This document shows positions 1-13,187 of a DNA stretch of 64,000 nucleotides, piece after piece. Below the pieces are notes generated by a model. It searched no databases and was not told the DNA's origin. It saw only the letters and a program-made list of their open reading frames with translations. This DNA comes from Sesamum alatum. Taxonomy: Eukaryota > Streptophyta > Magnoliopsida > Lamiales > Pedaliaceae. Within the stretch, counting starts at the first letter, position 1. The number at the start of each line of letters is the position of its first letter. The DNA lies in NCBI GenBank assembly GCA_034509735.1, contig JACGWO010000005.1:25848383-25912382 (forward strand), given 5' to 3'. The position numbers and the translations under genes are program-made.

Positions 1-3000
1 TAAAATAATATATTAAAAAGTATTGAGTTTTTTTCAAGTAAATATGTTTAGATAATAAAGCATATAGGAAAAGAAACAACAAAACTAATGGCAAGAAATA
101 AAAGTGAAATGAAATTGAAAACTTCTAAGCACAAAACAATAAAATGAAGATGAATAAATAAATTCTCCCTTGTCATTAAATAAAGGTAGAGTTATCCAAA
201 TAAAAAATATCTCCTGATGAAATCAAATTCAAGTTGAAGAGAAAAAATCAATAAAAATGTATAAAGCATAATTAAGATAATTTTAAAATTATGAATCAAT
301 ATAATTCAATGACAATATAAATGTATATATGTATATGTAGATATATGTAGTTTATGATAAGAAAGTAAGAGATACATTGGAATGGAAAATTAATAGGAGT
401 TATCATAAACATTGTTGAATACTAAAATGGGTGAAGAAAATTGGTGGAGAAAATATCACAAAAGTTCTTAGTTTATATATATCATTCAATAAGAGTTTTA
501 AATAAATAACGTGAAATTTAATGAACAATATATTGCTGGATAATTTAAAAAACTGAAGAACTTTAGTACAAATAAAAACATACAAACTAATTTAAAAGAA
601 ACATTCAGGTCCAAATTCCACACTGAAAACGAAGTCAACAAATACTAGATTCAATTGATTTTTCTAATTATAATTTCCAAAAAAGGTAGATGTTTATGAA
701 TCATTATTAGATAAAATTATATATTCAATAATGATTAAATAGAGAAACCATGACTATTTAATTGAAATAATACGAATGAATTATTGTAGCTAAAGGTAAA
801 TATTTAAATAAAAATTTATTGATCGATGAAACAACAAAAGCAATTAATGGAATATGAAGGCTAAGAGATAACTGGAAAAAAAATTAAAAACAGTTTAAGT
901 CAATACTTCGAAATTCGTAATAACAAATACAAAAATTATAAAATCATAAAACTTTAAAGAAGTAAAGAAGAACACTTTACCGTAGATTTGCAAAACAAAA
1001 CATCAAAATAAGATTAACCAAAACATATAGGAAAATACATAAGAGACTTAAAATTGAGCAGCAAAAATAAAAAAGATAGAAAAACTATTTTGTAATGCAC
1101 CAGGCAAAGAAGCCAACACTATTATATAATTAAGTTCGCTTTTACATTAATGAAAAGTATTTTATCTACAAAATATATGTAACAGACAAAAGAAAAGACA
1201 AAATAATTATGAAGAAGAACTAAAAAAATTGAAATAACTCAGTGTAAAGAAATATTTGAAAATTATAATTGTAATTTTTAAAATAATTGATTTGAACTAA
1301 ACACAAAAAATTATAATGTATGTACATTGAGAAACCTTGTTACTTTTCTGAAAACAATTATAAGCAAAAATTAAAATTAAAAAATTCACATATTTGTCAA
1401 GTATGACCATCATCTTCATTGTAATGCATGCAAACCTATGAAGCTCGCGATATATTTTATGTTATTTTGATAGATCAACATAAATAAATTATTCACTGAA
1501 TAAAATATGATATCCATACGGACGAATATGTCAAAATATCTTTATAACATAATATAATTGGATTTTTGTAGTAAGAGGAATCGAATTAAGAACGTTTAGA
1601 AGATAGCCTTCAATTTTTCAACATGTAAAACTCATTTTGATACCCGAGGTATGCTATTAATATCATTTTGGTACTTAAGAAATTATAAAATTTTCAATTG
1701 ATACCGAGTTTTACCATTAATACCCTTTGGTAACCACTTGTGTTTGTCATTTACTTTTTCTATCATTCCTTTTATGTAATTGCCATTTTACCCTTAGATG
1801 TTAAAAGACGAATAATTATAGCAAATAAAAACTTACATAAATTTCGATCAATATATTCTGTCTTTATTTTAAACCATTTTACTTTCATTTTCATATTTGA
1901 TTATCAAAATTATTATATTTTATTTTGACATCTTTACTATCTTCATGCCCAATATTTACCAAAAAAACTCATTATTAAATAAATTATATTAATAGTCAAG
2001 TCCATCAAGGAATATATTTGAAGTACAAATTTGTTCTAATATAATAAAGAATAGGACTTAAATATTTATTCTTCATGAAAGATATTGTTGCATTTAATGG
2101 AGATAGTAAAGTTTGATTGCAAAAACTTAAATTTAAATTCCAAAGTTTAAATTTTATATTACAAACTTTCAAAAATCACAATGCATATTGGATTTTGTGA
2201 TTTTGCAATGCATTTTGTAGGTTACTTGTAGTATAATTAATTACAAAATAATGGATTGTCTTATAAATATTAATAGATAAAGTGAGTAGAAAATAACAAA
2301 ATAAATATAATAAAGATATAGGAATTAAATATTTGTTCTTAGTCAAAATACTTTTGCATTTAATCGAGATATTAAAGTTTGATTGGAAAACATAAATTTA
2401 TATTCAAAAGTTTATATTCTATATTACAAATTTTCAAAAATTAAAATGCAGATTGAATTTTGTTGAGGTATGCATATTGTATTTTACTTGTAATATAATT
2501 AATTACTTAGTAATGGGTTATCTTATAAATATTAATAGATAAAGTGAGTAGAAAATAATAAATTAATAAAATATTATTATCAAGCATAATACTACAATGT
2601 CAAAAAAATAAAAATTAAATCGTTCAAAAAAAAATATTGATTGAAAATCATTCAAATTTTTCTTTAGTATTTTTATTTTTTATTTTTTGTCTTATCTTTT
2701 TTATGTAATGGTCATTTTTCTCTTAGATCATAACTTAGAGAACAAAAAGAATTTTATCTATTTAAAAATTAATATAGTGGTGGTCTTTAAGTTTTTAATC
2801 CTAAGTGACAATGGAGATTAAAATAAAATTTGATAAAAAAACTGAGAAAGAACAAAAAAAAAATATTAATTTGAATGAAGTTGAAAAACTTACTTTTATC
2901 AGTTTTAGTAAAAAAAATGTCTAAATAATAATGGAAGATCTCAATTTAGTTACTTAGTAATGAGTTATCTTATAAATATTAATAGATAAAGTGAGTAGAA

Positions 3001-3816
3001 AATAATAAATTAATAAAATATTATTATGAAGCATAATACTACAATGTCAAAACTATAAAAATCAAATTGTTCAAAAAATATATATAATGATTGAAAATCA
3101 TTCAAAATTTTCTTTAGTATTTTTTTATTTATTTTTTGTATTATCTTTTTTATGTAATGGTCATTTTCTCTTAGATCATAACTTAGGGAACAAAAAGAAT
3201 TTTACCCATTTAAAAATTAATAAAGTGGTGGTCTTTAAGTTTTTAATCCTAAGTGAGAATGGAGATTAAAATAAAATCCGATAAAAAAACTGAGAAAGGA
3301 CAAAAAAAAAATTGAATGAAGTTGAAAAACTTACTTTTATCAGTTTTAGTAAAAAAACAATAACTAACAAATATGATAATGGAAGATCTTAATTTAAAAA
3401 TAATGATTTTAGCTGATTAAATTAAAATGTACTGCACATAGTAGGAGATTTATATAAGTTTGATGCATGAATGAAAAAGTATATGATTAAAATGAAAAAT
3501 AAATAATTGCTGATAAGATACATAATTTTTTTGGATGGAAATTTAATTTTAATTTTGAATTTGTTTAAAACATATATGGATTGGATGGGTATCCTAATTG
3601 TGAAGGTGGAATTTAGTATAGATAAACACTAATCTTGCATACATGATTTTTTTTTACATAAATACAAATTTAATTTAAATTTAAATTTAAAATAGATGAG
3701 ATCTCTGACCAATGAAATTTTTTCTTGACAAATAAAAAACTCAAAATTTTAAGAATTGAGAATTGAGTCAAAATTAATTTAATTGCGGTCAACTATCGTT
3801 TTGCTATATATATAGA
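1..3816 (-). mobile_element. Helitron copy 1 (partial, non-autonomous)
   Basis: Very AT-rich DNA whose right edge reads, on the minus strand, TCTATATATATAGC, the TC start expected of a Helitron 5' end. The body from position 1 onward aligns by eye with 4167-7491 in the same order and orientation, including the shared stretch GGCAAGAAATAAAAGT near 91 and 4259. The left part, equivalent to roughly the first 350 bases of copy 2 and containing the 3' terminus, lies outside the window. No Rep/helicase coding region is visible; the small ORFs inside are chance ORFs. It differs from copy 2 by an extra internal tandem duplication. Assignment to Helitrons rests on the termini and the tandem junction at 3816/3817. 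Confidence 0.7.
2503..3397. repeat. Internal tandem duplication, about 445 bp x 2
   Basis: Two consecutive units, about 2503-2948 and 2949-3397, share the order ATCTTATAAATATTAATAG, AAGCATAATACTACAATGTC, GTGGTGGTCTTTAAGTTTTT, then TTACTTTTATCAGTTTTAGT. They differ by scattered substitutions and small indels. The equivalent part of Helitron copy 2 (about 6680-7140) has only one unit, so the duplication arose in copy 1 or was lost from copy 2. No coding content. Confidence 0.75.
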
Positions 3817-3843
3817 CTAGCATGAACCCCGTGCTATGCACAG
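3817..3843 (-). other. Helitron 3' terminus with hairpin
   Basis: The minus strand shows the stem-loop CTGTGCATAGCACGG (plus 3829-3843), then GGTTCATG and CTAG. The next base on the minus strand is the TC of copy 1 rather than isolated host DNA. Confidence 0.75.
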
Positions 3844-6800
3844 AAACTTATAAACTCTATATTTTTAGAAATTTTGAGTTATATAAAGTTGTGTCATATT
3901 TTAATGATTGTTTACTATACGTAGTAGTTGTAGTACAAACTCAATATTGATTTCGTCACTAAATTTATAACTTGAATATTTTGAGAATAATCATAGAGTA
4001 TTATCAATTTTTAGATATTAAGAAATTTGTATAAGTTTCAAATACAATATATATTTTCATATTCAACTATTATAGTTGTAGTAGAATAAAAATATTGATA
4101 TTTAAATACATTTTATAAAACATATATACTATCATATCTATTCTATGATATAATTAACAAATTTCTACTAAAATAATACATTAAGAAGAACAGAGCTTTT
4201 TTCAAGTAAATATGTTTAAATAATAACGCATATACGAAAAGAAACGGCAAAACTAATGGCAAGAAATAAAAGTAAAATGAAATTAAAAACTTCTGAGCAC
4301 AAAACAATGAAATAAAGATGAATAAATAAATTATCCCTTGTCATTAAATAAAGGTAGAGTAATTCAAATAAAAAATATCTCATGATGAAATCAAATTCAA
4401 GTGGAAGAGAAAAATCAATAAAAATGTACAAAGCATAATTAAGATAATTATGAATTAATAATTCAGTGACAATATAATTGTATATATGTATATGTAGATA
4501 TATGTAGTTTATGATAAGAAAATAAGAGATACCTTTGAATGAAAAATTAATAGGAGTTATTATAAACATGGGTGGAGAAAATTGGTACAGAAAATATCAC
4601 AAAAGTTATTAATCTATACATATCATCATTCAATAAGAGTTTTAAATAAATAAATGTAAAATTTAATGAACAAAATATTGCTGGATAACTTAAAAAACTG
4701 AAGAACTTCAGTACAAATAAAAACATACAAACTAATTTAAGTAAAAAATTCAGGTCCAAATTCCACACTGTAAAAGAAGGCAATAAATGCAAGATTTCAA
4801 TTGATTTTTCTAATTGTGACTGCGAAAAAAAGTAGATGTTTATGAATCATTATTAGATAAAATTATATATTCAACAGTGATTAAGTAGAGAAACCATGAC
4901 TATTTAATTGAAATAATACGAATGAATTATTGTAGCTAAAAGTAAATATTTAAATAAAAAATTATTAATCGATGAAACAAACAAAAGAAATTAATGGAAC
5001 ATAATGACTGAAAGATAACTGCAAAATAAAATTCAAAAAAGTTTAAGTAAATACTTTGGAATTTGTAATAACAAATACAAAACTTATAAAATCATAAAAC
5101 TTTTAAGAAGTAAAGAAGAACACTTCACCGTAGATTCACAAAACAAAACATCAAAATATGATTAACCAAAACACATAGGAAAATACATAAGAGACTTGAA
5201 ATTTAGCAGCAAAAATAAAAAAGATAGAAAAATTGTTTGTAATGCATCAGGCAAAGAAACCAGCACTACTATATCAAGTTGCCTTTTACATTAATAAAAA
5301 ATATGCTATCTACGAAATATATGTAAAAGACAAAGAAAGACAAAAAAAAAAAAAAGACAAAATAATTGTAAAGAAGAAATAAAAAAATTGAAATAACTCA
5401 GTGTAAAGAACTATTTAAAACTTATAATTGTAATTTTTAAATTATTTGATTTGAACTAAACACAAAAAATTGGTATAGTGTATGACTGTATGTACATTGA
5501 GAAACCTTTTTTACTTTATAAAAACAATTATAAGCAAAAATTATAATTGAAAAATTCACATATTTGTCAAGTATGAACATCTTTTTTAACTGTAATGCAT
5601 GCAAACCTATGAAGCTCACGATATATTTTATGTTATTTTGATAGATCAACATAAAAAAAATTATTCTCTCAATAAAAAAAGATATTCATACGGGCGAATA
5701 TGTCAACATGTCTTTTATAACATAATATAATTGGATTTTTGTAGTAGGAGGAATCTATTTAAGAACGTTTGGAAGATAGTCTATCAATTTTTAAACGGGT
5801 AAAACTCATTTTGACACCCTAGTTATGTTATTAATATCATTTTGGTACTTAAGTAATTGTAAAATTTTCCATTGGTACCGAGTTTTACCATTAACATCCT
5901 TTAATACCCACTTGTATTTTTCATTTACTTTTTCAATCATCCTTTTATGTAATTGTCATTTTACCCCTAGATATTAAACAAATAATGATTATAGCAAATA
6001 AAAACTTGCATAAATTTCTATCAATATATTTTGTCTTTATTTAAACCATTATAGTTTCATTTCCATATTTGGTTATTAAAGTTATTATATTTTATTTTGA
6101 CATCTTTTACTATCTTTATGCCCAATATTTACCCAAAAAAAAAAACTCATTATTAAATAAATTATATTAATAGTCAAGCTATCAAGGAATATATTTGAAA
6201 TAGAAATTTGTTCTAATATAATAAAGAATAGGAGTTAAATATTTGTTCTTCATCAAAGATATTGTTGCATTAATCGAGATGTAAAGTTTGATTGCAAAAG
6301 TTTAAATTTAGATTCAAAAGTTTAAATTTTATATTACAAATTTTCAAATATTACAATGCATATTGAATTTTGTGATTTTGCAATGCATTTTGTAGGTTAC
6401 TTGTAATATAATTAATTACAAAGTAATGGGTTGTCTTATAAATATTAATAGATAAAGTGAGTGGAAAATAACAAAACAAATATAATAAAGATATAGGACT
6501 TAAGTATTTGTTTTTAGTCAAAATGCTTTTGCATTTAATCGAGAAATTAGAGTTTGATTGAAAAACCTAAATTTATATTCAAAAGTTTAAATTTTATATT
6601 ACAAATTTTCAAAAATTAAAAATGTAGATTGAATTTTGTGAGGTTGCAATGCATTTTGTATTTACTTGTAATATAACTAATTACTTATATAGTAATGAGT
6701 TATCTTATAAATATTAATAGATAAAGTGAGTAAAAAATAATAAATTAGTAAAATATTATTATCAAGCATAATACTACAATGTCAAAAAAATAAAAATTAA

Positions 6801-7491
6801 ATGGTTCAAAAGACAAATATATTGATTGAAAATCATTGAAAAGTTTCTTTAGTATTTTTTTTTTGTTGTATTATCTTTAATGTAATGACCATTTTTTCTT
6901 ACATTATAACTCAGGGAATATAAAGAATTTTTCTCATTTAAAAATTATATAGTGGTGGTCTTTAAGTTTTTAATCCTAAGTGACATTATGGATTAAAATA
7001 AAATCCAATAAAAAAAATTGAGGAAGAACCGGAAAAAAAATCAATTTGAATAAAATTAAAAAACTTACTTTATCAGTGTTAGTAAAAATAAAAAAAAAAT
7101 GTCTAACAAATATGATAATGGAAAATCTCAATTTAAAAATAACGATTTTAGCTGATTAAATTAAAAATTTACTGCATATAGCAGGAGATTTATATAAATT
7201 TGGTGCATGAATTAAAAGTCTATGATTAAAATAAAAAATAAATAATTGCTGATAAGATACATAATTTTTTTGAATGGATATTTAATTCTAATTTTGAATT
7301 TGTTTAAAATATATATGGATTGGATGAGTATCCTAATTGTGAAGGTAGAATTTAGTATCACTAATGAAATCTTCTAACAAATGAGATTTTTTCTTAACAA
7401 TTAAAAAATTTAAAATTCTAAAAATTCAGAATTTGGTCCAAATTAGCTCAATTATAATAAATCATCGTTTTGCTATATATATATATATAGA
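3817..7491 (-). mobile_element. Helitron copy 2, complete, non-autonomous
   Basis: Read on the minus strand, it starts after A at 7492 with TCTATATATATATATATAGC and ends in CTAG at 3817. Twelve bases before the end is a hairpin, CTGTGC-ATA-GCACGG, with a 6-bp stem including one G-T pair. TC start, subterminal hairpin and CTRR end are the diagnostic Helitron features, with no terminal inverted repeat. Length is 3675 bp, with no helicase or Rep ORF. It abuts copy 1 directly and ends 307 bp upstream of the BUD23 start codon, so it probably forms part of the distal promoter of that gene. Confidence 0.75.
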
Positions 7492-7798
7492 TACTGGCCG
7501 AGAGGAACGAGCAAATAACACTTTGTATAACCAAATCAAAAAAATAAAATAAAAAATAACACTTTGTATAAAGTGCGGGTCTTAGATGAGGCTTGAGGGG
7601 CAAAAGTGTAATTCCAAAAAAAAGGATAAATACATCCTATTTAAATTGCAAAGCACAAGGGTCTTGGTAGGGTTTATCATTCCGCACGTAGGCGGAATTG
7701 GGCGTTTTCAGTTACGTGTTTATAAGCATCGACTGTTGGTGGAAGAGAGATTCTGTTGATAATTGAATTGGGAGTTGTTTGTCAAGGAGGAGAAGAGA
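7492..7798 (+). promoter_or_regulatory. BUD23 promoter and 5' leader, with telo-box
   Basis: The interval between the Helitron end and the BUD23 start codon. TAGGGTTT at 7668-7675 is the reverse complement of the telo-box AAACCCTA, which in plants is enriched near start sites of ribosome-biogenesis and translation genes. That fits an rRNA methyltransferase. An AT-rich stretch at 7626-7648 (ATAAATACATCCTATTTAAA) could supply a weak TATA element. The transcription start cannot be fixed from sequence alone. Confidence 0.5.
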
Positions 7799-10700
7799 AT
7801 GGCGTCCCGGCCAGAGCTGCAAGCGCCGCCGGAGATATTCTACAACGATGATGAAGCTCGTAAATACACCTCCTCTTCTCGCATTATCGATATTCAGGTA
7901 CACACTTTACGCTTTTTAGGTATAGTGTCTCTCTTTTTTCTCTTTATATTGAATTTACATCTATTGATTGCTTGGCTGCTTTGAATATCTGTTGAAAGGC
8001 GAAACTTTCTGAGAGAGCGTTGGAGCTTCTCGCTTTGCCAGATGACGGCGTGCCCAGATTACTGCTTGATATTGGTAATTCACTTGGTTTTTGGGAGTTC
8101 ATCTCGATTTTATTGGTAGATTGTTTACTACGCTGGAATTGGCTAAACTGATTGAGAAGAGTTCGGTGATTGCTGATGGGAAATATTAATTGAGTTATTT
8201 GGATTTGGTTTTCTAATAAATTTGATGGATTCAGTTGTGATTTAAAGTACCTAGCATGTCAATCAGATTGATGGTTTTCTGGTTAAGTCACTTAATCAAT
8301 TCCAGCTTCGCTTCTGCAAGTCGCTTGTGGGTCACTGCTGAATATTCAGAAAAGTAGTTCTGTGGGAGATACATATGACGCAACCCAACCAAGCCTTATC
8401 CGATATATAACCTGTGAGAGACAGAGGATTGATTTGATAGCGTTACATTCTATCCCATTTATCAATCTGATTTCTCACAGATGGTAGATGATACTCTGTG
8501 AAATGTTGTGCAATTTTTAGCAATACTTTTTGTAAACACAAACACACACACAAAAAAGGAGGAAAAAAAAAGAAATAAGTTATGAATTGGTTGATGCTGC
8601 ATTTTTCAGATGTATATGCTTCAGCACCGTATGATTTTTCCTGTTTTGTTCAAACCTTCATTTCTCCACATGTGTTATTCAGGTTGTGGATCAGGACTTA
8701 GTGGGGAGACATTGACTGATAGTGGGCACCAATGGATTGGTTTAGATATATCCCAATCAATGCTGGGTATGCAGCAGTTGACATTTATACATAAATTCCT
8801 TCAAATATCTAATTGATATTCTCATGTTGCTCTATGTTTATAAAATAAAAAATGTTATGCAAGCAGATATTGCGTTGGAGCGTGAAGCTGAGGGCGACCT
8901 TATTCTCGGTGACATGGGTCAGGTAAGTCCAAAACCAGACCGAAATTTTTAGATGTAAGTAGGAGGATTTGTGGGGATTCAGAGTAACCTTGTTGTTCTC
9001 TGCAGAAACCTCTATTACATTTTTTAAATTGAATCATGAGAAAAAAATTGCAGTAGAGTTGCTTGATAGGATTAAGCACCCAGTAAACCAGAATAAATAA
9101 GTAAATATAAATGAAATAAAAACTAAAAGTTTAGATTATAACGATGGTTTAATTTTGGCTCTTTATAGCTTTTATTTCTTTCTGAGAAGGGGAACGTAAT
9201 GTGAGTATCAATTAACTCTCTCCATTTCTATATTGTTCCTTCTGATCTCCGAAAGCTGGGCCGTAGTGGGGGATGATGGGAGCAATTTCATCTCATACCT
9301 CTCTCTCTCTCTCTGGTGCATGATATTGATGGTATCATGCTAAAACTTAGTTCTCTATAAATGAAAATACCACAACACTAAGAATATTATGGCTGTTAAC
9401 TTGCTATATATTACCCAATTCAACTGATAATATTTGGAGTGTATTATCCTGTTCATGAAATGTCATTTGAGAATATTATGGCTGTTGAAACTTGCTATTA
9501 TATTAACCAATTCAACTGATAATATTTGGAGTGTGTTATCCTGTTCATGACATGTCATTTTTTTCAAATGGAGATCAGAGGATAATACCATTTGTATGAT
9601 GAACTACTGTAGGGCTTAGGGCTTCGCCCAGGAGTTATTGATGGTGCAATCAGTATCTCAGCTGTTCAGGTTCATCTTTAACTCCTTAGATGTTTTCAAT
9701 CTTTAATATAGTATCATATTTTGAATATAGTGACTGTTAGAAGATATATATTAGTAGATATGATATGATTTGTATATATTTAGTAGGATAGTTATCTTTG
9801 ATAGGGTTTTTGTTCCATCTCCGTATATTGGAGGTGTGACCCTTTGTAACCCAGGGGGTGGATATTCAGTTTGATCCAAATTTAGCTTAGTTTCTTAGTG
9901 TTATGCACCTATATCAAGAACTTTGTCATATGCAAGTCTTTATATTGGGTAGCCTCAGTATTACAATGGGCTAAGATCTTTATATAATATGCAAAAAAGT
10001 TTGTTCATTATACGAACTATTCATTGGTGCTTGGAAGCCTAAGTTGAGTATTTGATTGAATATCATTTAGCTTTGTCAAAGGCAAAGTAGGGAAACGAGT
10101 TTGAACTTTGCAGTTCTGTTTCTGTAATTTATTTAGCCATATTTCTATGAAATTTGTTGATATTTGATAATCTGCCCTTAGTAGTAGATAAAGCTGATTT
10201 TCTGCTTTTCGAACTTCTTAGATTCAGTTTGTTAATTTCATTTTACTGTTTCATTTTGGCAAACTAGTGGTTGTGTAATGCTGACAAATCTTCTCATGAG
10301 CCACGTCTTAGATTGAAGTAAGTAATCCTTACTTCCTCTATGTTCATGCTTTCCTCTGAATCAAACCATTTTCCCATCTTTCTGCAGTTGTAACATATTC
10401 TGATTTCAGTATTACTATCATTTTAGGGCATTCTTCGGATCATTATACAGATGTTTGGCACGGGGAGCAAGGGCAGTTTTACAAGTTTATCCTGAAAATT
10501 TGGCTCAACGCGAGCTGATCCTAGGATTTGCTATGCGTGCCGGTTTTTCTGGTGGTGTAGTTGTTGATTATCCACATAGGTATGTGAAAGGATATGCAAG
10601 AGTTCCCGTTTATTATTAGCGTTTTCAATGAAAATCTGGAGAAGACATTGATGCACTGAGCATAAAAGAGAATTCTAAAATGAAAGAGGAAGTTAGGGGA

Positions 10701-11461
10701 GACAACCTCAAGGCTGTCCTCAGCCGGAAGATGAATCCAAAGTAAAGGTGTTTGATGAACGACCTCAAGTTTCAAGTTTACGCCATCTTGGGCTTCAGAT
10801 TTGTTTTAAAATGATTTTGCCACTTAAAAACTTTTGATGGAAATTTGTCCTTGCTTATCAAATTGTACACAATTATTCTTGCAAGTTACTTACTGGTGTT
10901 CATTCTTGTGAATTTTGTTGCAAGTTTGAAATTCATTTCCTTTCTTCCACCCCAAACACCTCCCACCCCTGCCTGCGTGCCTGAAAGGCTGTGTTGAACA
11001 TTTTCACACTAATTAGAGGTATTCTTTTTTGTAACAGTACTAAGAAGAGGAAAGAGTACCTTGTGCTCACTTGTGGTCCACCATCTCTGAGTAGTGCAAC
11101 ACCAAAGGGAAAAGGTGAAGATGGAGATAGTGATTCTGATGAAGACAGCAGTGGCGATGAAGAGAATCAATCGGTAAGTATCCACACATCTTACTTGATT
11201 CATGGCTTAATTCGAAAATTAGAAAAGAACACTGCTAGTGCTTGTTAGCTCATGGAAGTCAATATTCACTTTGTCAAGTCCCTTTTTGCATTGCAGGTTT
11301 CTGTATCAGACCGGCACAGACCTAGGAAAAAGCAAAAATTAAACAAGAAGGTGAAGGGAAGAGAATGGGTTCTCCGAAAGAAGGAACAAATGCGCAGAAA
11401 GGGAAATGCGGTTCCTCTAGATACTAAATACACTGCACGTAAGAGAAAAGCTCGGTTTTGA
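7799..11461 (+). CDS. BUD23: 18S rRNA (guanine-N7) methyltransferase, BUD23/RID2 type
   Basis: A nuclear SAM-dependent enzyme that, with a TRMT112-type partner, methylates one guanine of 18S rRNA and supports 40S maturation; the Arabidopsis orthologue is RID2. Inferred exons: 7799-7897, 7999-8074, 8683-8766, 8867-8922, 9613-9669, 10268-10317, 10427-10579, 11038-11173 and 11297-11461. All introns are GT-AG and phases join exactly, giving 291 residues, close to the family length. SAM motif I is DIGCGSG (57-63), followed by GLDIS, GDMG and AISISAVQW. The C-terminal basic WBS-type domain runs from [12 protein letters not shown] to the end, TARKRKARF, after an acidic [13 protein letters not shown] linker. 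The start follows a purine-rich leader and matches the family N-terminus, MASRPE. No damage is visible. Confidence 0.95.
9382..9562. repeat. Tandem duplication of about 90 bp in BUD23 intron 4
   Basis: Unit 1 (9382-9470) and unit 2 (9471-9562) both run from GAATATTATGGCTGTT through CAACTGATAATATTTGGAGT to a copy of ATGTCATTT, with a few substitutions and indels. A short CT microsatellite lies just upstream near 9299-9315. It lies wholly inside the intron between exons 4 and 5, so it does not affect the protein. Confidence 0.85.
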
Positions 11462-13187
11462 TAACCTATCTGGTCCGCAAACGGGCGGATATACAAAATC
11501 TAGAAATGGTGATTGGTAAAGCACAAAATCCTTTGATCATAGAGCCATATTAGTTGTTGTTATGGATATCAAATATTCCCCTTCTCTTTTTGATTTATTC
11601 TCATTACTTTGTCTGGCAAGAAACCTGAGGAAAAGTTGTTCCTGTAAGAGGTTCAAGCTTGCGTGTGGATTCATTACTGTTTTGTCTGCCCAGCACCATT
11701 CCAGTTTCCATTCTATAAGGTGTTTTTGTATTTATGTATGAATACCCTATTAAAGGATAGGGTTAAAAGCAGACACCCCCAAACGTTTGGATCGTTTTGC
11801 ATTTTGCTTCCCAACTGTTTTTTTTTTTACATTCGACCGCCTAACTTTTGAGTTTTGTAGTACTTTGCCCCCCAACCATTTGTTTTTACATTTTTGGCGA
11901 ATCTAATTGGAATATTCCATTGTGTGGGATGCACGTGCCTTTGAACGAGTTAAAAATAATAAAAAAAAAAACCCAAATTTTGAGTTTTTGACTTTCCCCT
12001 CCTTCATCACTCACCTTCACCCAAATTTTCAAATTTTGGGTCTTCACATTTTCAATCACCGTGCACCTCTTCGTCGCCGTCATCCACCTACAACAGCTGC
12101 ACCACCACCTTCACAGCCGGCGCCCTTCTGCACACCTGCCGCCCACATCCTTCGCCTCTCCTACAATCTTTCCCCCTTCTTCAAATTTTTGGTATTTCCA
12201 CTTCTCCAAATTGAGTTTCACTATTACAACCACCAACTAATTTTCCTTCAAGGAAGACCCATTCTTAAGTGGGGGTTTGGTGAAGGTGGATGGCAATGGC
12301 GTCTAAAAAAGAAGACACATTTTTTGGTTGTTTTTTGGTTTTTGATTTGGGAGTTGGGTGGTGGGGGTGAAAGAGGTGGACAGAGGCTATCTTGTGGGGC
12401 GAAGGAGGTGAGCGAAGGTAGTCGAGCAATGGCTGAAGGTGGCTGCAATGGTGGATGAAGGTGGTGCAATGGTGAAGGTAGTCAATAATGGTAGATGAAG
12501 AAGATGATATTGATTTTTAGGTTTCTCTTTTTTTTTTCATTTCTATTTTGTTTGGTTCAAATGAGAGAAAAGGGGGAGGGAGAAGCAAAGAATAATAGTT
12601 TTCCTTCAAGTTGTTTGGTATGATTGAACGGGGAATAAATCTCAAACACTTCTCCTTGTTTGGTATGAGAAAAATAGATTGAAAAGAAAAGACTAATTTT
12701 ATAATTTTACTATTTAACCATTTCTCTTCATTTTGTATTAGAAAACAAATAAGTTAATATCATACTAATATAATTTTAGTATAACAAAGATTTAAAAATC
12801 TTATTAATAAAAATATTTATCAAACTAAAACAATAATATATGTTATTAATAAAAAATATTCATCAAAACGAATATTATTCATTTATTTTAAACTATTCAG
12901 TTTAAATAAAAATTACTACCAACGCCCTCAAATATGAGCAATAGAGTAAATAAAAATAAAATATGTATTTTTTTTTTATCTTTTTAACCTTATATTTTCA
13001 CTTTTTCACCCAATTTCAAACGAAAACAAAATTGAACTTCGGAAGGATATCATATACATCTAATTTTACTTTCTCTCCATTTCTTCCTCCAAACCAAATA
13101 CTAAACTTTTTCTTATACATCATTTTCTATTTTCACTTCTCTTATACTTCCACTCCCCCCCCCCCAAATATACTCTTATAGAGTTAA
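11462..13187. other. Intergenic: BUD23 3' region, then repeat-like DNA
   Basis: The first 250 bases are probably BUD23 3' UTR. From about 11750 the text has a low-copy repeat look (ACACCCCCAAACG, TTTGCCCCCCAACC), resembling the ends of TIR transposons, but no matching opposite terminus was found. ORFs at 11907-12469 are composed of CACC/GGTGG-rich low-complexity sequence and show no recognisable domain. Positions 12600-13100 include GTTTGGTATGA and a distant inverse, CCAAACCAAATAC, possibly a degraded MITE. A C-homopolymer run lies at 13155-13165. Confidence 0.4.

Noticed and set aside
4216..4792. 117- and 81-codon minus-strand ORFs in the AT-rich Helitron
   Set aside because: Composition is Phe/Ile/Tyr/Leu-rich, as expected from AT-rich noncoding DNA. 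The equivalent part of copy 1 does not keep the frame.
11907..12469. 183-codon plus-strand ORF and a 73-codon minus-strand ORF
   Set aside because: Both are built from low-complexity CACC/GGTGG-type DNA, with no family pattern and no splice or leader context. Probably chance.
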